From Bacilli bacterium (GTDB lineage: Bacteria; Bacillota_I; Bacilli_A; RF39; UBA660): DNA of 61,540 bases. This document shows positions 17,773 through 27,478 of the stretch, one piece after another. The notes beneath the pieces were generated by a model, which did not search any database, was not told the origin of the DNA, and saw only the letters and a program-made list of their open reading frames with translations. Location of the stretch: positions 1 to 61,540 of the forward strand of contig JAFRCD010000003.1 of the NCBI GenBank assembly GCA_017404555.1, read 5' to 3'. Positions within the stretch are counted from its first letter, which is position 1; the number at the start of each line of letters is the position of its first letter. A program made the position numbers and the translations under genes.

Positions 17773-19464
17773 ATGAAACCTAATAATAAACCTAATGGGA
17801 CAAAGTTAGTTGTTTTAGGAGGTTTAGGAGAAATCGGTAAAAACATGTACTGTGTAGTACATGAAGACGATATTGTAATTATTGATGCCGGAGTAGCATT
17901 CCCTGAAGATGAACTCATGGGTATCGATTACGTCATACCAGATTACTCATTTTTAAAAGAGAACGAAGATAAAATTAGAGCCCTTTTAATAACTCATGGA
18001 CATGAGGATCATATTGGAGGTATTCCTTTTTTACTTAATCAAGTAAAAATACCCGCTATTTATGCACCTAAACATGCCAAGGAATTAATTGCGGTTAAAT
18101 TAGAAGATCGAAATATTAGATATGATAATCTATTTACTTTTACAGAGAATGAAAAACTAATATTTGGTTCAATTGAAGCTTCATTTTTCCTAATAACACA
18201 CTCTGTTCCTGATTCACACGGTATTTGTATTAGAACTAAAGATGGTACTATTGTAACTACCGGAGACTTTAAATTTGATTTAACTCCTATTGGACCAATG
18301 CCTGATTTATATAGGATTGCGAAGATTGGTGATAATGGTGTAGATCTCTTATTAAGTGATTCTACTAATGCTTTAAATTCTGGTTTTTCTACATCAGAAT
18401 CAGTAGTAGACAATGCTTTAGGAGAAATGTTTTCTAAATACACCAACAATCGAATTATTATTGCTACTTTTGCTTCTAATATTTACCGCGTAAAACACAT
18501 TTTTGAGACTTGTTATAAGTATAATAGAAAGATATGTATCTTTGGTCGTAGTATGGTAAATAATATGAATATTTCTATTAATAATGGCTATATAGATCAC
18601 AAAGAACTTTTAGTAACACCTGAAGAAGCTAACAATTTAAAACCTGGGGAAGTTACTTTACTTTGTACTGGAAGCCAAGGAGAACCACTAGCGGCTTTAT
18701 CTAGAATTGCTGATGGTACTCACAAACAAATTCATTTACGTCCTGATGATATAGCTATCTTCTCATCAAGTGCTATTCCTGGTAATGCTTTATCTATTTC
18801 TAGGACTATCAACAAACTATGTCTAAAGGGTGTTAAAGTATTTACCAATAATTATGTCTCTGACTTACATACCTCTGGTCATGGTAACGAAGAAGAATTA
18901 AAATTAATGATTAGATTATTAAAACCAAAGTATTTAATGCCGTTCCATGGTGAATACAGAATGCTTAAACGACACGCAGAAATCGGTATGAAATGTGGTA
19001 TCCCAGAAGAAAATACTTTCATTATGAAAAATGGTGGTTCCCTTCTTCTATGGAATCATATGATTAGAAAAGATGAAAATGTAACTGCTGGTGATGTTTA
19101 TGTTGATGGTAGTAGAATTGGTGAAGTTGGTAGTGCTGTTATTAAAGATCGAAAAATAATGTCTAGTGATGGTATCCTAGTAGTAATAGTTAATGTAGAA
19201 ATGAAAGAAAGAAAACTATTAATAAAACCTAATATTACTACTAGAGGTTTTGTCCAAATTAATGAGAATGAAGAATTATTAAAGAAAATAGAAAATGAAG
19301 CAACCAAGATTATTCAAAATGATCTTAATGATAAAAAAGCTACTTTTGCTATTATGAAAAGTAACATTATTACTAATTTAAGTTCATATATTAATAATCT
19401 AACTGGTAGAAGACCTATTATCTTACCAATAATTTCTGATATAAAAAGAGAAAAGAATGATTAA
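17773..19464 (+). CDS. rnjA: Ribonuclease J
   Basis: The 563-aa product is a metallo-beta-lactamase/beta-CASP nuclease that degrades and matures RNA by 5'-3' exonuclease and endonuclease action, together with RNase Y in Bacilli. The zinc motif HGHEDHIGG is at about 75-83; further ligands lie in THSVPDSHG and TGDFKFD, and the beta-CASP region includes SQGEPLAALSR and SSSAIPGN; FHGEYRMLKRH is near residue 395. Length is typical. AGGAG lies eight bases before the ATG. It has its own promoter, divergent from the BspA gene, and ends in a bidirectional terminator. A second RNase J paralogue is not in this window. Confidence 0.97.
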   Translation: MKPNNKPNGTKLVVLGGLGEIGKNMYCVVHEDDIVIIDAGVAFPEDELMGIDYVIPDYSFLKENEDKIRALLITHGHEDHIGGIPFLLNQVKIPAIYAPKHAKELIAVKLEDRNIRYDNLFTFTENEKLIFGSIEASFFLITHSVPDSHGICIRTKDGTIVTTGDFKFDLTPIGPMPDLYRIAKIGDNGVDLLLSDSTNALNSGFSTSESVVDNALGEMFSKYTNNRIIIATFASNIYRVKHIFETCYKYNRKICIFGRSMVNNMNISINNGYIDHKELLVTPEEANNLKPGEVTLLCTGSQGEPLAALSRIADGTHKQIHLRPDDIAIFSSSAIPGNALSISRTINKLCLKGVKVFTNNYVSDLHTSGHGNEEELKLMIRLLKPKYLMPFHGEYRMLKRHAEIGMKCGIPEENTFIMKNGGSLLLWNHMIRKDENVTAGDVYVDGSRIGEVGSAVIKDRKIMSSDGILVVIVNVEMKERKLLIKPNITTRGFVQINENEELLKKIENEATKIIQNDLNDKKATFAIMKSNIITNLSSYINNLTGRRPIILPIISDIKREKND

Positions 19465-19484
19465 ATTAATCATTCTTTTTTACT
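19451..19484. terminator. Bidirectional terminator between rnjA and the 19466-20146 gene
   Basis: A 12-bp inverted repeat (19453-19464 with 19466-19477) has T-runs on both sides and both genes' stop codons at its centre. It serves the convergent genes rnjA (plus) and the unknown gene (minus). Confidence 0.88.
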
Positions 19485-20146
19485 TTTACTTTACCCTTTT
19501 CTAAACTCTTATTAACAGCAATTTCACTTGTCTCGACTAGTGATTTATCACTATTAACATATGAATAAGGACGTTCTTCTCTTAAACCAAATATTTTTAC
19601 TCCAAGCAATCCTTTTTTAACTGGTGATACATAAGTCTTTTTATCACCATGCTCTAATCTAGTAAATGCATATATTCTAGAAGATTCACCTAATTCTTCT
19701 ACTTCGTTTTTCTGAATAAACTCTTCTGTTGTTTGCTTACTTCTCAAAAACTTTTGATATAAAAGATTATCTTCATCATTCATCTCTGTATAAGCATACT
19801 TACCTCTAGGATATCCATCACTATAATAAGTACCATATTCATATGTTTCTTTTTTAATTGTTCCATCTTCTTTACTAATAATAGTAAATTTAAATCCTGC
19901 TTTTTCATAAGAACTGAATCTAATTATGTTATCAAAATCACCAGCAAACAAATCGTTTTTATTAGGTACTAATAAAACTTCATCATAATTATATTGATAT
20001 AGTTTATAAGCTTTTCCATTTAATTGAGCTGGTTTTACTTCACAAGGTCTATCTTCTATTTCCATAAAATCAGAATAACTCTTTAATACTTTTATGTACT
20101 TATTATAGACATAATTAAACTCCTCTTTGTGGTAATCATAATTCAT
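19466..20146 (-). CDS. Cytosolic protein of unknown function
   Basis: I choose ATG 20146 (226 aa): AGGGAG lies eight bases upstream and a promoter ends 29 bases upstream; a longer in-frame start at 20191 would lie upstream of the predicted transcript start. The product is hydrophilic, with no signal peptide or membrane span. It is Tyr- and Lys-rich (YNYDEVLLVPNKNDLFAGDF, EYGTYYSDGYPRGKYAY) with a strongly basic C-terminus (KGKVKVKKND). I recognise no domain. It is monocistronic, between two terminators, so it is regulated on its own. Confidence 0.75.
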   Translation of the reverse strand: MNYDYHKEEFNYVYNKYIKVLKSYSDFMEIEDRPCEVKPAQLNGKAYKLYQYNYDEVLLVPNKNDLFAGDFDNIIRFSSYEKAGFKFTIISKEDGTIKKETYEYGTYYSDGYPRGKYAYTEMNDEDNLLYQKFLRSKQTTEEFIQKNEVEELGESSRIYAFTRLEHGDKKTYVSPVKKGLLGVKIFGLREERPYSYVNSDKSLVETSEIAVNKSLEKGKVKVKKND

Positions 20147-20174
20147 ATTATCAACTCCCTTTCTTTTGACGCAT

Positions 20175-20210
20175 AGGGAGTATATTACCACAAAAAGGAG
20201 TTATTGGCAA
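20175..20210 (-). promoter_or_regulatory. Promoter of the 19466-20146 gene
   Basis: On the minus strand TTGCCA (20205-20210), 17-base spacer, TAATAT (20182-20187); predicted start near 20175. Confidence 0.65.
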
Positions 20211-20221
20211 GTATAAACTTG

Positions 20222-23200
20222 TTAAACATCATTCTTAGTTACAAAATGATGATTAGATACAAGAACCCATATGTATAATCCACCTAATATAAGTATAACC
20301 CCTAGGAATTTCAATACTATACTAGCAAAACTAGCAGTATCTGGAACATCACTCAAGGTTAGTGGATTTTCATATCGTCCTCTATTACCTTTATTATTGC
20401 TGTCATTTTCTTTATCATCAGGAATAACCTCATCTTCTTCAGTTGGATCAACAACATCAACATTAGTATTTGTAAATGATGATATATCATCTTTAAAAGC
20501 AAGACTATATGTCAAATCATCATTTACTGTAATAGTAACTTCAATAATTTGATCATCAATATACCAATTATCAGATTCAACCTCATTCTGTTTTACCTGA
20601 TAAGTATATTCACCTGGAGCCAATAATAATGTTTTAAATGCATAACCCATACTTTCACTAGCAACTGTTTCAATTGGAATATTATTTTCAAATAAAGTTG
20701 CTTGCATATTTAAATCTTTAATATCACCGCTATTAGAAAACATATTAATATTTACAGGAACATTAACAAAAGGATCATTAGGTGCCTCTGTTGGAGTATA
20801 ATTATTGTTAAAACTATTAGAATCATATCTAACATTATAACTTAAAGCACCATTATTATCTGTAACATCAATAGTAGCTGTTATAGTTTTATCGTCTAAA
20901 TCTTGTACTAAATTGTTCTCTGTTTTATGATATGGCTGTTGTTGATATAATTTATAAGTATATGTACCTGTATCATCAACACTTACAGAAGATTTATACT
21001 TTGATTCTTCATTTTCCATAGTATTAAGAACTTTATCATTAGTAGCTAAAACAGCTCTTGATTTAATAGGCTCTTCTCCCTGATAATTATCTATTATGCT
21101 TACTTCTAGCGGCACATCAACAGCTGTATAGTGAGCAATTATTTTGTTATTAAACTCTGTACTATCATAAGTAATATTATGTTTTAATTTGCCACCTTCA
21201 GCAAAGACACTTATATGGACATTTATTTCACTATCATCCATATTTATTTCATAGGTGTCATTAATATGACTAGTGTAACCCTCTTGTTTAATCTGATAAT
21301 CATATTCTCCTTCTGTTAAAAATTCAACAGGTGTAAATGTATACTTATTGCTTGCACTATTTACTGTTTCTATTTTTTCTTTATCTCTATAAATAGAAGC
21401 CCTAGTAACAGGAATATTTATATTAGGATTAGGAGCATCATTAACAATATTCACTTCTATTGGAACAGCAATAGCATCAAAGCCCTTCATATAGTAGTTT
21501 TCAAAAGTACTATCACCATATCTGAATGATTTTCGATATTTTAAAACATTGTCTTCCTCATAAACTTCAACATTGACTATCTTACTGTCGCCATCAATCG
21601 TATAAGAATAAGTTGGTTCTTTATGAATACCAGGATTGTTTTGTCTAATAGAATAAATATATGTTCCTGCCTTTGCTATTTGAACACTGAAATCATATTT
21701 TTCATTAGCACTAGTTACTGTCTGTAGTTTATTATCACCTTGATAAATAGCAGCACTAGTCTCAGCAACTGAAAGGCTTTCATTATCCTTAATATTATCA
21801 ATGGTTAAACTTATAGGTACTGAAATCGGATCATAGTTTTGAGTAATACTATTTTCAAAGACATTTGCTGAATAACTAATATCAAGCCATAGTCTTCCTT
21901 CTCCTTCAGTAGCAGTAACATGTACTTCTATTTCTTTACTATCATAATAGTAATCTATATTACCAATAGTTTCCTTACCGTTTTTATCTTGTTTTATTGT
22001 ATAAACATATTCTCCCGGTGATGTTATTTCAATATCATTAAAGGTATACTTTCTACTCCTACTATTAGCTTGCGCTAAAGAAGCATTATTTCTATATAAA
22101 GTGGCACTTGATACAGGTGTTTCAATTTCACTATTAGAAACCGAAGTATTTATCTGAACAGAGAAATTAATACTTTCCGAAGTACTCACTTCATTATTAA
22201 ACTGTGCTGAAGTAGGATTAATAGTATACTGCAGAGTACCATTATTATCAGTAACCTCTATAGTATAAGTTATTCTTTTATCATCGATATCATACATATA
22301 CTCATCATTATCAAGATTCTTCTGAGTAATTATATATTTATATACCCCTGGTTCATTAGTTCTAAAAGTATAGTTATAATATTCTCCTTCATTAGATATA
22401 TTCTCTTCGTTACCGCCTATTACCACTGTAGCCTGCGTATTAGGTGTAGGAATAGTATCTAGACTCTTAATAGTAACGATTTTAGTATGAATAGGAATAT
22501 TAATATTATCATAGCTATAAGATACTTTATTAGTAAAAGTATTGCTTGATAAACTATAAGTACTAACAAGATTATTATTCTCAACTGTAGCTACTATCGT
22601 TAATGTAATCGTCTTATCATCTAATTCATATGAATAATTTCCATTACCAGTTATACTTGTATCTTGAGCAATTGTATATCTATAAGTACCTGGTTCTGTA
22701 ACTTTAATATTAAAAGTATATTTATCAGAAGCATTACTCTTAGTTTCAATTACAACTCCGCTCTTATAAAGAGTAGCACTTGTATTAGGAGTAACACTAG
22801 TTTGATGCTTATCCGTTTTAATATTGATTTCCACTTTATTATTAACTTCCGGGAAGTCAGCTGATACCTTGTTTGTAAAGGTACTCTTACTATATTTAAC
22901 TGAACATTCAAGGCCTGACGCACTCTTAGTTGCTGTAATTGTAGCTGTTATATTAGAACTATCAATATCAGTAGTAATATTACCACTAGTTGTTTGACCA
23001 CTATTATCTTGTTTTATCGTATACGTATATGTTCCTTCTTGACTAATTTGAACATCACTAAAGCTATACTTGTTCTCCGATGCGGAAACAGTACCCACTT
23101 TTTGATTATCTTTATATAAAGAAGCGCTTGTGCTTGGAGTATCCAAACCACTATATGTTTTAGTAGTTTGAACATTTACTGAAAGAGGAACACTGACAGC

Positions 23201-24601
23201 ACTATAATTATAGGTGTTAGTAAATGTATTGTCTCCATTAGCAAAAGTAGTAGACGAAATTAAGTTGTTCGTCGCCAAACTATACTCCACCGCAACAGTA
23301 GCTTTTTTAGTTGATTGATCAAAAGTCCAATTAGGAGCTGTTTTAGAAGCCTGCTTAATATTAAATGTATAATTACCTATTGTTGTTGAAGCAGGACCAG
23401 AATAAGAATACTTATTATTAACAGCTGTAACAGTTTTATTAGTAGAAGGCGATGATGATGTAATAGTAGCCTGCATTCCTAAGTTATCAAAACCAGTTTG
23501 ATTATTTGTAGATACCTTAGTAACTATTGAAGCTTTAGGGTCTTTAGCAGTAAAGTCTGGTGTTAAAACCCAAGCAGAATATGAAGAATTCTGTGTATAT
23601 GCATTAGTATTTTTATTCTTTTTGCCCGGATTATGGAACAAAATCCAAGGACGATAAGCTCTTCCAGATTCAGTATTTAATTCAACACTTTCAGTTTCAC
23701 CTGGAACCTCAATAATGTCACCACTAGTAGTAAAATCAGAGCCAGGTAATATTTTCCATCCCTTAACATACTCATAACTACTAGAGCTTTTATAATCTCC
23801 TCCCATATAATGGAAAACATATATCCTACCATCTCTTGTATCTTTTCCATTACTTTGTGCTCCAATATTACTAGACTGATAAAGGTATCCTTTAGCCGCT
23901 GAGCAACCACCTGTAGCACCAGAAAGAGTTGTCCCAAAAACATCAACAGTACACTTTGCATCACTAATTTCTCCATCACAAACTGTATATTTAAATACGC
24001 CGCTTCTTTTTCCGCCTAAATAGAATCTTTTTAAAGAAGCATCATAAGCCATAGAAACATACTGTTTAGTCAAGGTGTTTGTTTGATCAAGTTTTTTTAT
24101 CCTCTTACGCTTCCATTTTTTACTATCTAAACTGCTAGCATCTATGTATACAACTCTGTATATAGGATCGTCATTATCATCATAAATATAATATAAAATA
24201 GCTATCTCGTTCGTATCTTTTATGTATGTCATATCATTTCCATGACTATACCTTAGGGCCCGTGTTGATTCTGTACCACTACTAGTTGTATAAGTCTCTT
24301 TTTCAGTTGAAAAGTACTTTACCCATGTACCACTACTATTTCTTTTAAAGACATGAATAATACCTTCATAATTATCAGCATTTTTATTATTTGCATAAAT
24401 AGCTAAGTATTTCCCAGTAAAAACCATCGATTGATGCCCCCAATTACTTATTGGATAATCTTTCTTAGAAATATTTAATCCTGAAATTTTATGAACCTTA
24501 AGATCTTCGACAACAGCATTAGCAGTAATAGCCTTCCCTAAAATTATTAGAAAAGTCCCTGAAATTATCAATAAAACAAGTAATAGTTTGGGTTGTTTCA
24601 T
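20222..24601 (-). CDS. Giant surface protein with nine tandem Spy0128/FctA-like modules
   Basis: I choose ATG 24601 (1,459 aa) with GGAG eight bases upstream; an in-frame start at 24664 lies in the promoter. After a signal peptide (LLLVLLIISGTFLIILG) comes a domain of about 340 residues with beta-propeller-like phrases (HQSMVFTGKYLAIYANN, LRYSHGNDMTYI), unassigned. From about residue 370 to 1377 there are nine modules of about 110 aa: an opening strand of the type VPLSVNV, a middle part with SATLYKDNxxV, the strand pair GTYTYTIKQ, and a closing strand FTNxV/FNNxV. A Glu/Asp-rich spacer, VPDTASFAS, a membrane span (about 1425-1447) and a short tail end it. In pilin Spy0128 the residue aligned with this Gln is the catalytic Glu of the Lys-Asn isopeptide bond. 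Probably a stalk-like adhesin. Confidence 0.88.
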   Translation of the reverse strand: MKQPKLLLVLLIISGTFLIILGKAITANAVVEDLKVHKISGLNISKKDYPISNWGHQSMVFTGKYLAIYANNKNADNYEGIIHVFKRNSSGTWVKYFSTEKETYTTSSGTESTRALRYSHGNDMTYIKDTNEIAILYYIYDDNDDPIYRVVYIDASSLDSKKWKRKRIKKLDQTNTLTKQYVSMAYDASLKRFYLGGKRSGVFKYTVCDGEISDAKCTVDVFGTTLSGATGGCSAAKGYLYQSSNIGAQSNGKDTRDGRIYVFHYMGGDYKSSSSYEYVKGWKILPGSDFTTSGDIIEVPGETESVELNTESGRAYRPWILFHNPGKKNKNTNAYTQNSSYSAWVLTPDFTAKDPKASIVTKVSTNNQTGFDNLGMQATITSSSPSTNKTVTAVNNKYSYSGPASTTIGNYTFNIKQASKTAPNWTFDQSTKKATVAVEYSLATNNLISSTTFANGDNTFTNTYNYSAVSVPLSVNVQTTKTYSGLDTPSTSASLYKDNQKVGTVSASENKYSFSDVQISQEGTYTYTIKQDNSGQTTSGNITTDIDSSNITATITATKSASGLECSVKYSKSTFTNKVSADFPEVNNKVEINIKTDKHQTSVTPNTSATLYKSGVVIETKSNASDKYTFNIKVTEPGTYRYTIAQDTSITGNGNYSYELDDKTITLTIVATVENNNLVSTYSLSSNTFTNKVSYSYDNINIPIHTKIVTIKSLDTIPTPNTQATVVIGGNEENISNEGEYYNYTFRTNEPGVYKYIITQKNLDNDEYMYDIDDKRITYTIEVTDNNGTLQYTINPTSAQFNNEVSTSESINFSVQINTSVSNSEIETPVSSATLYRNNASLAQANSRSRKYTFNDIEITSPGEYVYTIKQDKNGKETIGNIDYYYDSKEIEVHVTATEGEGRLWLDISYSANVFENSITQNYDPISVPISLTIDNIKDNESLSVAETSAAIYQGDNKLQTVTSANEKYDFSVQIAKAGTYIYSIRQNNPGIHKEPTYSYTIDGDSKIVNVEVYEEDNVLKYRKSFRYGDSTFENYYMKGFDAIAVPIEVNIVNDAPNPNINIPVTRASIYRDKEKIETVNSASNKYTFTPVEFLTEGEYDYQIKQEGYTSHINDTYEINMDDSEINVHISVFAEGGKLKHNITYDSTEFNNKIIAHYTAVDVPLEVSIIDNYQGEEPIKSRAVLATNDKVLNTMENEESKYKSSVSVDDTGTYTYKLYQQQPYHKTENNLVQDLDDKTITATIDVTDNNGALSYNVRYDSNSFNNNYTPTEAPNDPFVNVPVNINMFSNSGDIKDLNMQATLFENNIPIETVASESMGYAFKTLLLAPGEYTYQVKQNEVESDNWYIDDQIIEVTITVNDDLTYSLAFKDDISSFTNTNVDVVDPTEEDEVIPDDKENDSNNKGNRGRYENPLTLSDVPDTASFASIVLKFLGVILILGGLYIWVLVSNHHFVTKNDV

Positions 24602-24617
24602 ACTACATTCTCCTTTT

Positions 24618-24665
24618 ACAATATCGCCCATTATCCTAATAACATTATAACACCTATTAATCATA
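24618..24665 (-). promoter_or_regulatory. Promoter of the giant nine-module surface protein gene
   Basis: On the minus strand TTGCTT, a 17-base spacer (ending AATAGGTGT) and TATAAT, lying just downstream of the phosphoketolase terminator's T-run. The leader is then about 40 bases. Confidence 0.7.
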
Positions 24666-24669
24666 TAAG

Positions 24670-24700
24670 CAAAAAAACAAACAATTAGTTTGTTTTTTTA
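24670..24700 (-). terminator. Terminator of the phosphoketolase gene
   Basis: ACAAAC/GTTTGT inverted repeat with flanking A- and T-runs (24671-24699), reading into TTTTTTT on the minus strand, directly after the xfp stop codon. Confidence 0.8.
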
Positions 24701-27016
24701 TTATTTCCACTTCCACTCTCTAATATAAGGCATATCAATTCCATATTCTTTAATATATTTATCATGCCGTTTTAACATATCATCACACCAATCAGCAAGT
24801 ACTTTAGTAAACTTTCCATATTGAGGAAGTTCTTTTAAAGCTGCTTTTACCAAATGGAATCTATCAATTTCGTTTTGTACTCTGATATCAAAAGTAGTTG
24901 TTATAGTACCTTCTTCTTTATAACCATGAACATGCATATTCTTATTATGTCTCTTATAAGTAAGTTGATGAATAAGCGATGGATAACCATGAAAGTTAAA
25001 GATAATTGGTTTATTCTTAGTAAAGACATAGTCATATTCTTCATCAGTGGCCCCATGAGGATGCTTCTCATTAGACTCTAATTTCATTAAATCAACTACA
25101 TTAACTACTCTAATTCGTAATCCTTTAATTGAGTTTTTTAGTATCTTAACTGCTGCCAAAGTCTCAAGAGTTGGTGTTTCTCCTGCACAAGCCATTACTA
25201 AATCAACTTCTCCTTTGTCACTAGCAAAATCCCAAATACCAAAGCCTTTTGTACAATGAGCCTTAGCTTCTTCTACTGTTAACCATTGTGGACGTAAATG
25301 CTTAGAAGCAACTATTACATTAATATAGTCCTTGGTCTTAATACAATGATCAAAGCATGATAAAAGACAATTAGTATCTGGTGGTAAATACATTCTTACC
25401 ACATCAGCCTTTTTAGTAACTAAATGATTTAAAAAGCCCGGATCTTGATGAGTGTAACCATTATGATCTTGTTGGAAAACATGAGATACTAACATAAAAT
25501 TCAAAGAAGCGATTGGCTTTCTCCACTTAATATCTTGGCATACTTTCAACCATTTAGCGTGTTGAGAAGCCATAGAATCAATTATTCTAATAAACGCTTC
25601 ATAACTATGCATAAATCCATAACGTCCTGATAGAAGATATCCTTCAAGCATTCCTTCACAGACATGTTCTGATAAATAAGAATCCATAATTCTTCCTTCT
25701 GGACTTAGTAATTCATCTTTTTTATCAATAGCCATATTCCAAGTTCTTTTTTCTACTTCAAAAATAGAATTAAACTTATTAGATAGGGCTTCATCAGGTC
25801 CAAAAATTCTAAAGTTTTTATTCTTTTTATTTAAGACAAATAAATCTCTAATATATGGGGATAAATTATTAGTATCTGATGCTTCAATAACACCTCTATC
25901 AATAATATCAATACCATAATCTTCCCAATTAGGAGTAATTATCTCTTTTAATAGCAAGCCCCCATTAGCATATTCAGATGCACCCATACACTTCATAGGA
26001 CTAGGAACTACTGCGTCTCTTATCTCTTTTCTTAATTTACCCTTCCCATCAAATAATTCTTCAGGATGATAACTCTTTAACCATTTTTCTAAAGCCTCTA
26101 AGTTCTCAATATGTTCATTATCAATTTGAATAGGTATTTGATGAGCTTTAAAAGATCCTTCAGCAACTTTAGGACCAGTCCAACCTTTAGGGGTAGTAAG
26201 GACAATTAATGGCCATTTCTTACTTTCCCCTTTTTTTAACTTTTTAATATCAGCAACTACTAAATCCAAGGTCCTAGCCATCTCTTCATGCATCATCATC
26301 ACGTTTTTACCCATGACAAAATATGGCTTATAACCAAGTCCTTTAAAATAACTCTCTATCTCATCGTTACTCATCTTTCCAAAGACAGTTGGATTAGCAA
26401 TTTTATAACCATTACGATGGAGAATTGGTAAAACAATTCCATCTTTCTTAGGATTAATAAACTTATTAATATTCCAACTTGTAGCTAGCGGTCCTGTTTC
26501 TGCTTCTCCATCACCTATAACACAAGCTGCAATTAAATCAGGATAATCTAAAACAGCTCCTGCCGCATGCACAAGAGAATAACCAAGTTCTCCCCCTTCA
26601 TTAATAGATCCTGGTGTTTCAGGAGCTACATGTGATGATACTCCAAACGGAAAAGAAAACTGTTTAAAGAGTTTTTGCATCCCCTTTTCGTCCTCAGTTA
26701 TTTTAGGATAAAATCTAGTATAAGTACCATCCAAATAATTATTAGCGATCATTGCTTCTCCACCATGTCCTGGTCCTGATACATAAATCATCTTTAAATT
26801 ATATTTCTTAATAATTCTATTTAAATGAGTATAAACAAAGTTTTGTCCAGGAGCAGTACCCCAATGCCCAACTAAATTATTTTTAACATCATTAATGCTA
26901 AGTTTTCTTCTTAAAAGAGGATTATCTAAAAGATACAACTGTCCTACAGATAAGTAGTTAGCTGCTCTAAAGTATTTATCAATATTTTCTAATTCATTTT
27001 TAGTAAGTGTTTTCAT
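24701..27016 (-). CDS. xfp: Phosphoketolase (xylulose 5-phosphate / fructose 6-phosphate)
   Basis: I choose ATG 27016 (771 aa) because AAAGGAG lies seven bases upstream. This thiamine-diphosphate enzyme splits xylulose 5-phosphate (and often fructose 6-phosphate) with phosphate into acetyl phosphate plus glyceraldehyde 3-phosphate (or erythrose 4-phosphate). Visible motifs: YVSGPGHGGEAM, the ThDP motif GDGEAETGPLATSWN, and QQDHNGYTHQDPGFLNH in the central domain. Length is slightly below the usual 790-800. Rpe (4441-5070) can supply xylulose 5-phosphate, and AckA (50289-51476) can turn acetyl phosphate into acetate and ATP. Cytosolic; monocistronic with its own terminator. Confidence 0.96.
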   Translation of the reverse strand: MKTLTKNELENIDKYFRAANYLSVGQLYLLDNPLLRRKLSINDVKNNLVGHWGTAPGQNFVYTHLNRIIKKYNLKMIYVSGPGHGGEAMIANNYLDGTYTRFYPKITEDEKGMQKLFKQFSFPFGVSSHVAPETPGSINEGGELGYSLVHAAGAVLDYPDLIAACVIGDGEAETGPLATSWNINKFINPKKDGIVLPILHRNGYKIANPTVFGKMSNDEIESYFKGLGYKPYFVMGKNVMMMHEEMARTLDLVVADIKKLKKGESKKWPLIVLTTPKGWTGPKVAEGSFKAHQIPIQIDNEHIENLEALEKWLKSYHPEELFDGKGKLRKEIRDAVVPSPMKCMGASEYANGGLLLKEIITPNWEDYGIDIIDRGVIEASDTNNLSPYIRDLFVLNKKNKNFRIFGPDEALSNKFNSIFEVEKRTWNMAIDKKDELLSPEGRIMDSYLSEHVCEGMLEGYLLSGRYGFMHSYEAFIRIIDSMASQHAKWLKVCQDIKWRKPIASLNFMLVSHVFQQDHNGYTHQDPGFLNHLVTKKADVVRMYLPPDTNCLLSCFDHCIKTKDYINVIVASKHLRPQWLTVEEAKAHCTKGFGIWDFASDKGEVDLVMACAGETPTLETLAAVKILKNSIKGLRIRVVNVVDLMKLESNEKHPHGATDEEYDYVFTKNKPIIFNFHGYPSLIHQLTYKRHNKNMHVHGYKEEGTITTTFDIRVQNEIDRFHLVKAALKELPQYGKFTKVLADWCDDMLKRHDKYIKEYGIDMPYIREWKWK

Positions 27017-27065
27017 ATACGCTCCTTTATTATTCTTAAGATTATTATATAACAAAACTAGAAAT

Positions 27066-27103
27066 ATATAAAATAAAAACTGCTTACTTTATGTAAACAG
27101 TTC
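27066..27103 (-). terminator. Terminator of the dgkA-PAP2 pair
   Basis: Ten-pair stem (27078-27087 with 27093-27102, one U-G pair) followed by TTTTATTTTAT on the minus strand; the stop codon of dgkA lies in the loop. Confidence 0.8.
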
Positions 27104-27478
27104 AATTATTTTAGGTAGGAAAATAATACAACCAATTACCACAGCCCCTAAGGCAAACACAAGTACTGCTCCTGCAGATAAATCTTTAGCTAGTTTAGCA
27201 TGTGGATTAACATGAGGAGAAGCCAAATTAACTACTTCTTCTAAAGCTGTATTAAATAGTTCTGAACCAATAACTAAACAGAATAATAAAATACAAGCAA
27301 ACCATTCATTAAGAGATATTTTTAAGAAAAGTCCTAAGATAATAACTAACAACATTATGAAGATATGAATCTTCATATTAGCTTCACTTTCAAAAGCCGA
27401 AAAGATTCCTTCAATTGCATATCTAAAGCTATTTCTTCTTTTCTTTATCTCTTCTTTAACATATTTCTTTTTAAACAT
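27089..27478 (-). CDS. dgkA: Undecaprenol/diacylglycerol kinase (DgkA family)
   Basis: This 129-aa small integral membrane kinase has the DgkA/UdpK family signature: FRYAIEGIFSAFESEANMK at the N-terminus, ELFNTALEEVVNLASP and AKDLSAGAVLV. Three membrane segments (about 36-52, 57-76, 101-122) match the family. Gram-positive members mostly phosphorylate undecaprenol to make carrier lipid for the wall. It overlaps the upstream PAP2 phosphatase gene by eight bases, which pairs a lipid kinase with a lipid phosphatase. Confidence 0.93.
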   Translation of the reverse strand: MFKKKYVKEEIKKRRNSFRYAIEGIFSAFESEANMKIHIFIMLLVIILGLFLKISLNEWFACILLFCLVIGSELFNTALEEVVNLASPHVNPHAKLAKDLSAGAVLVFALGAVVIGCIIFLPKIIELFT

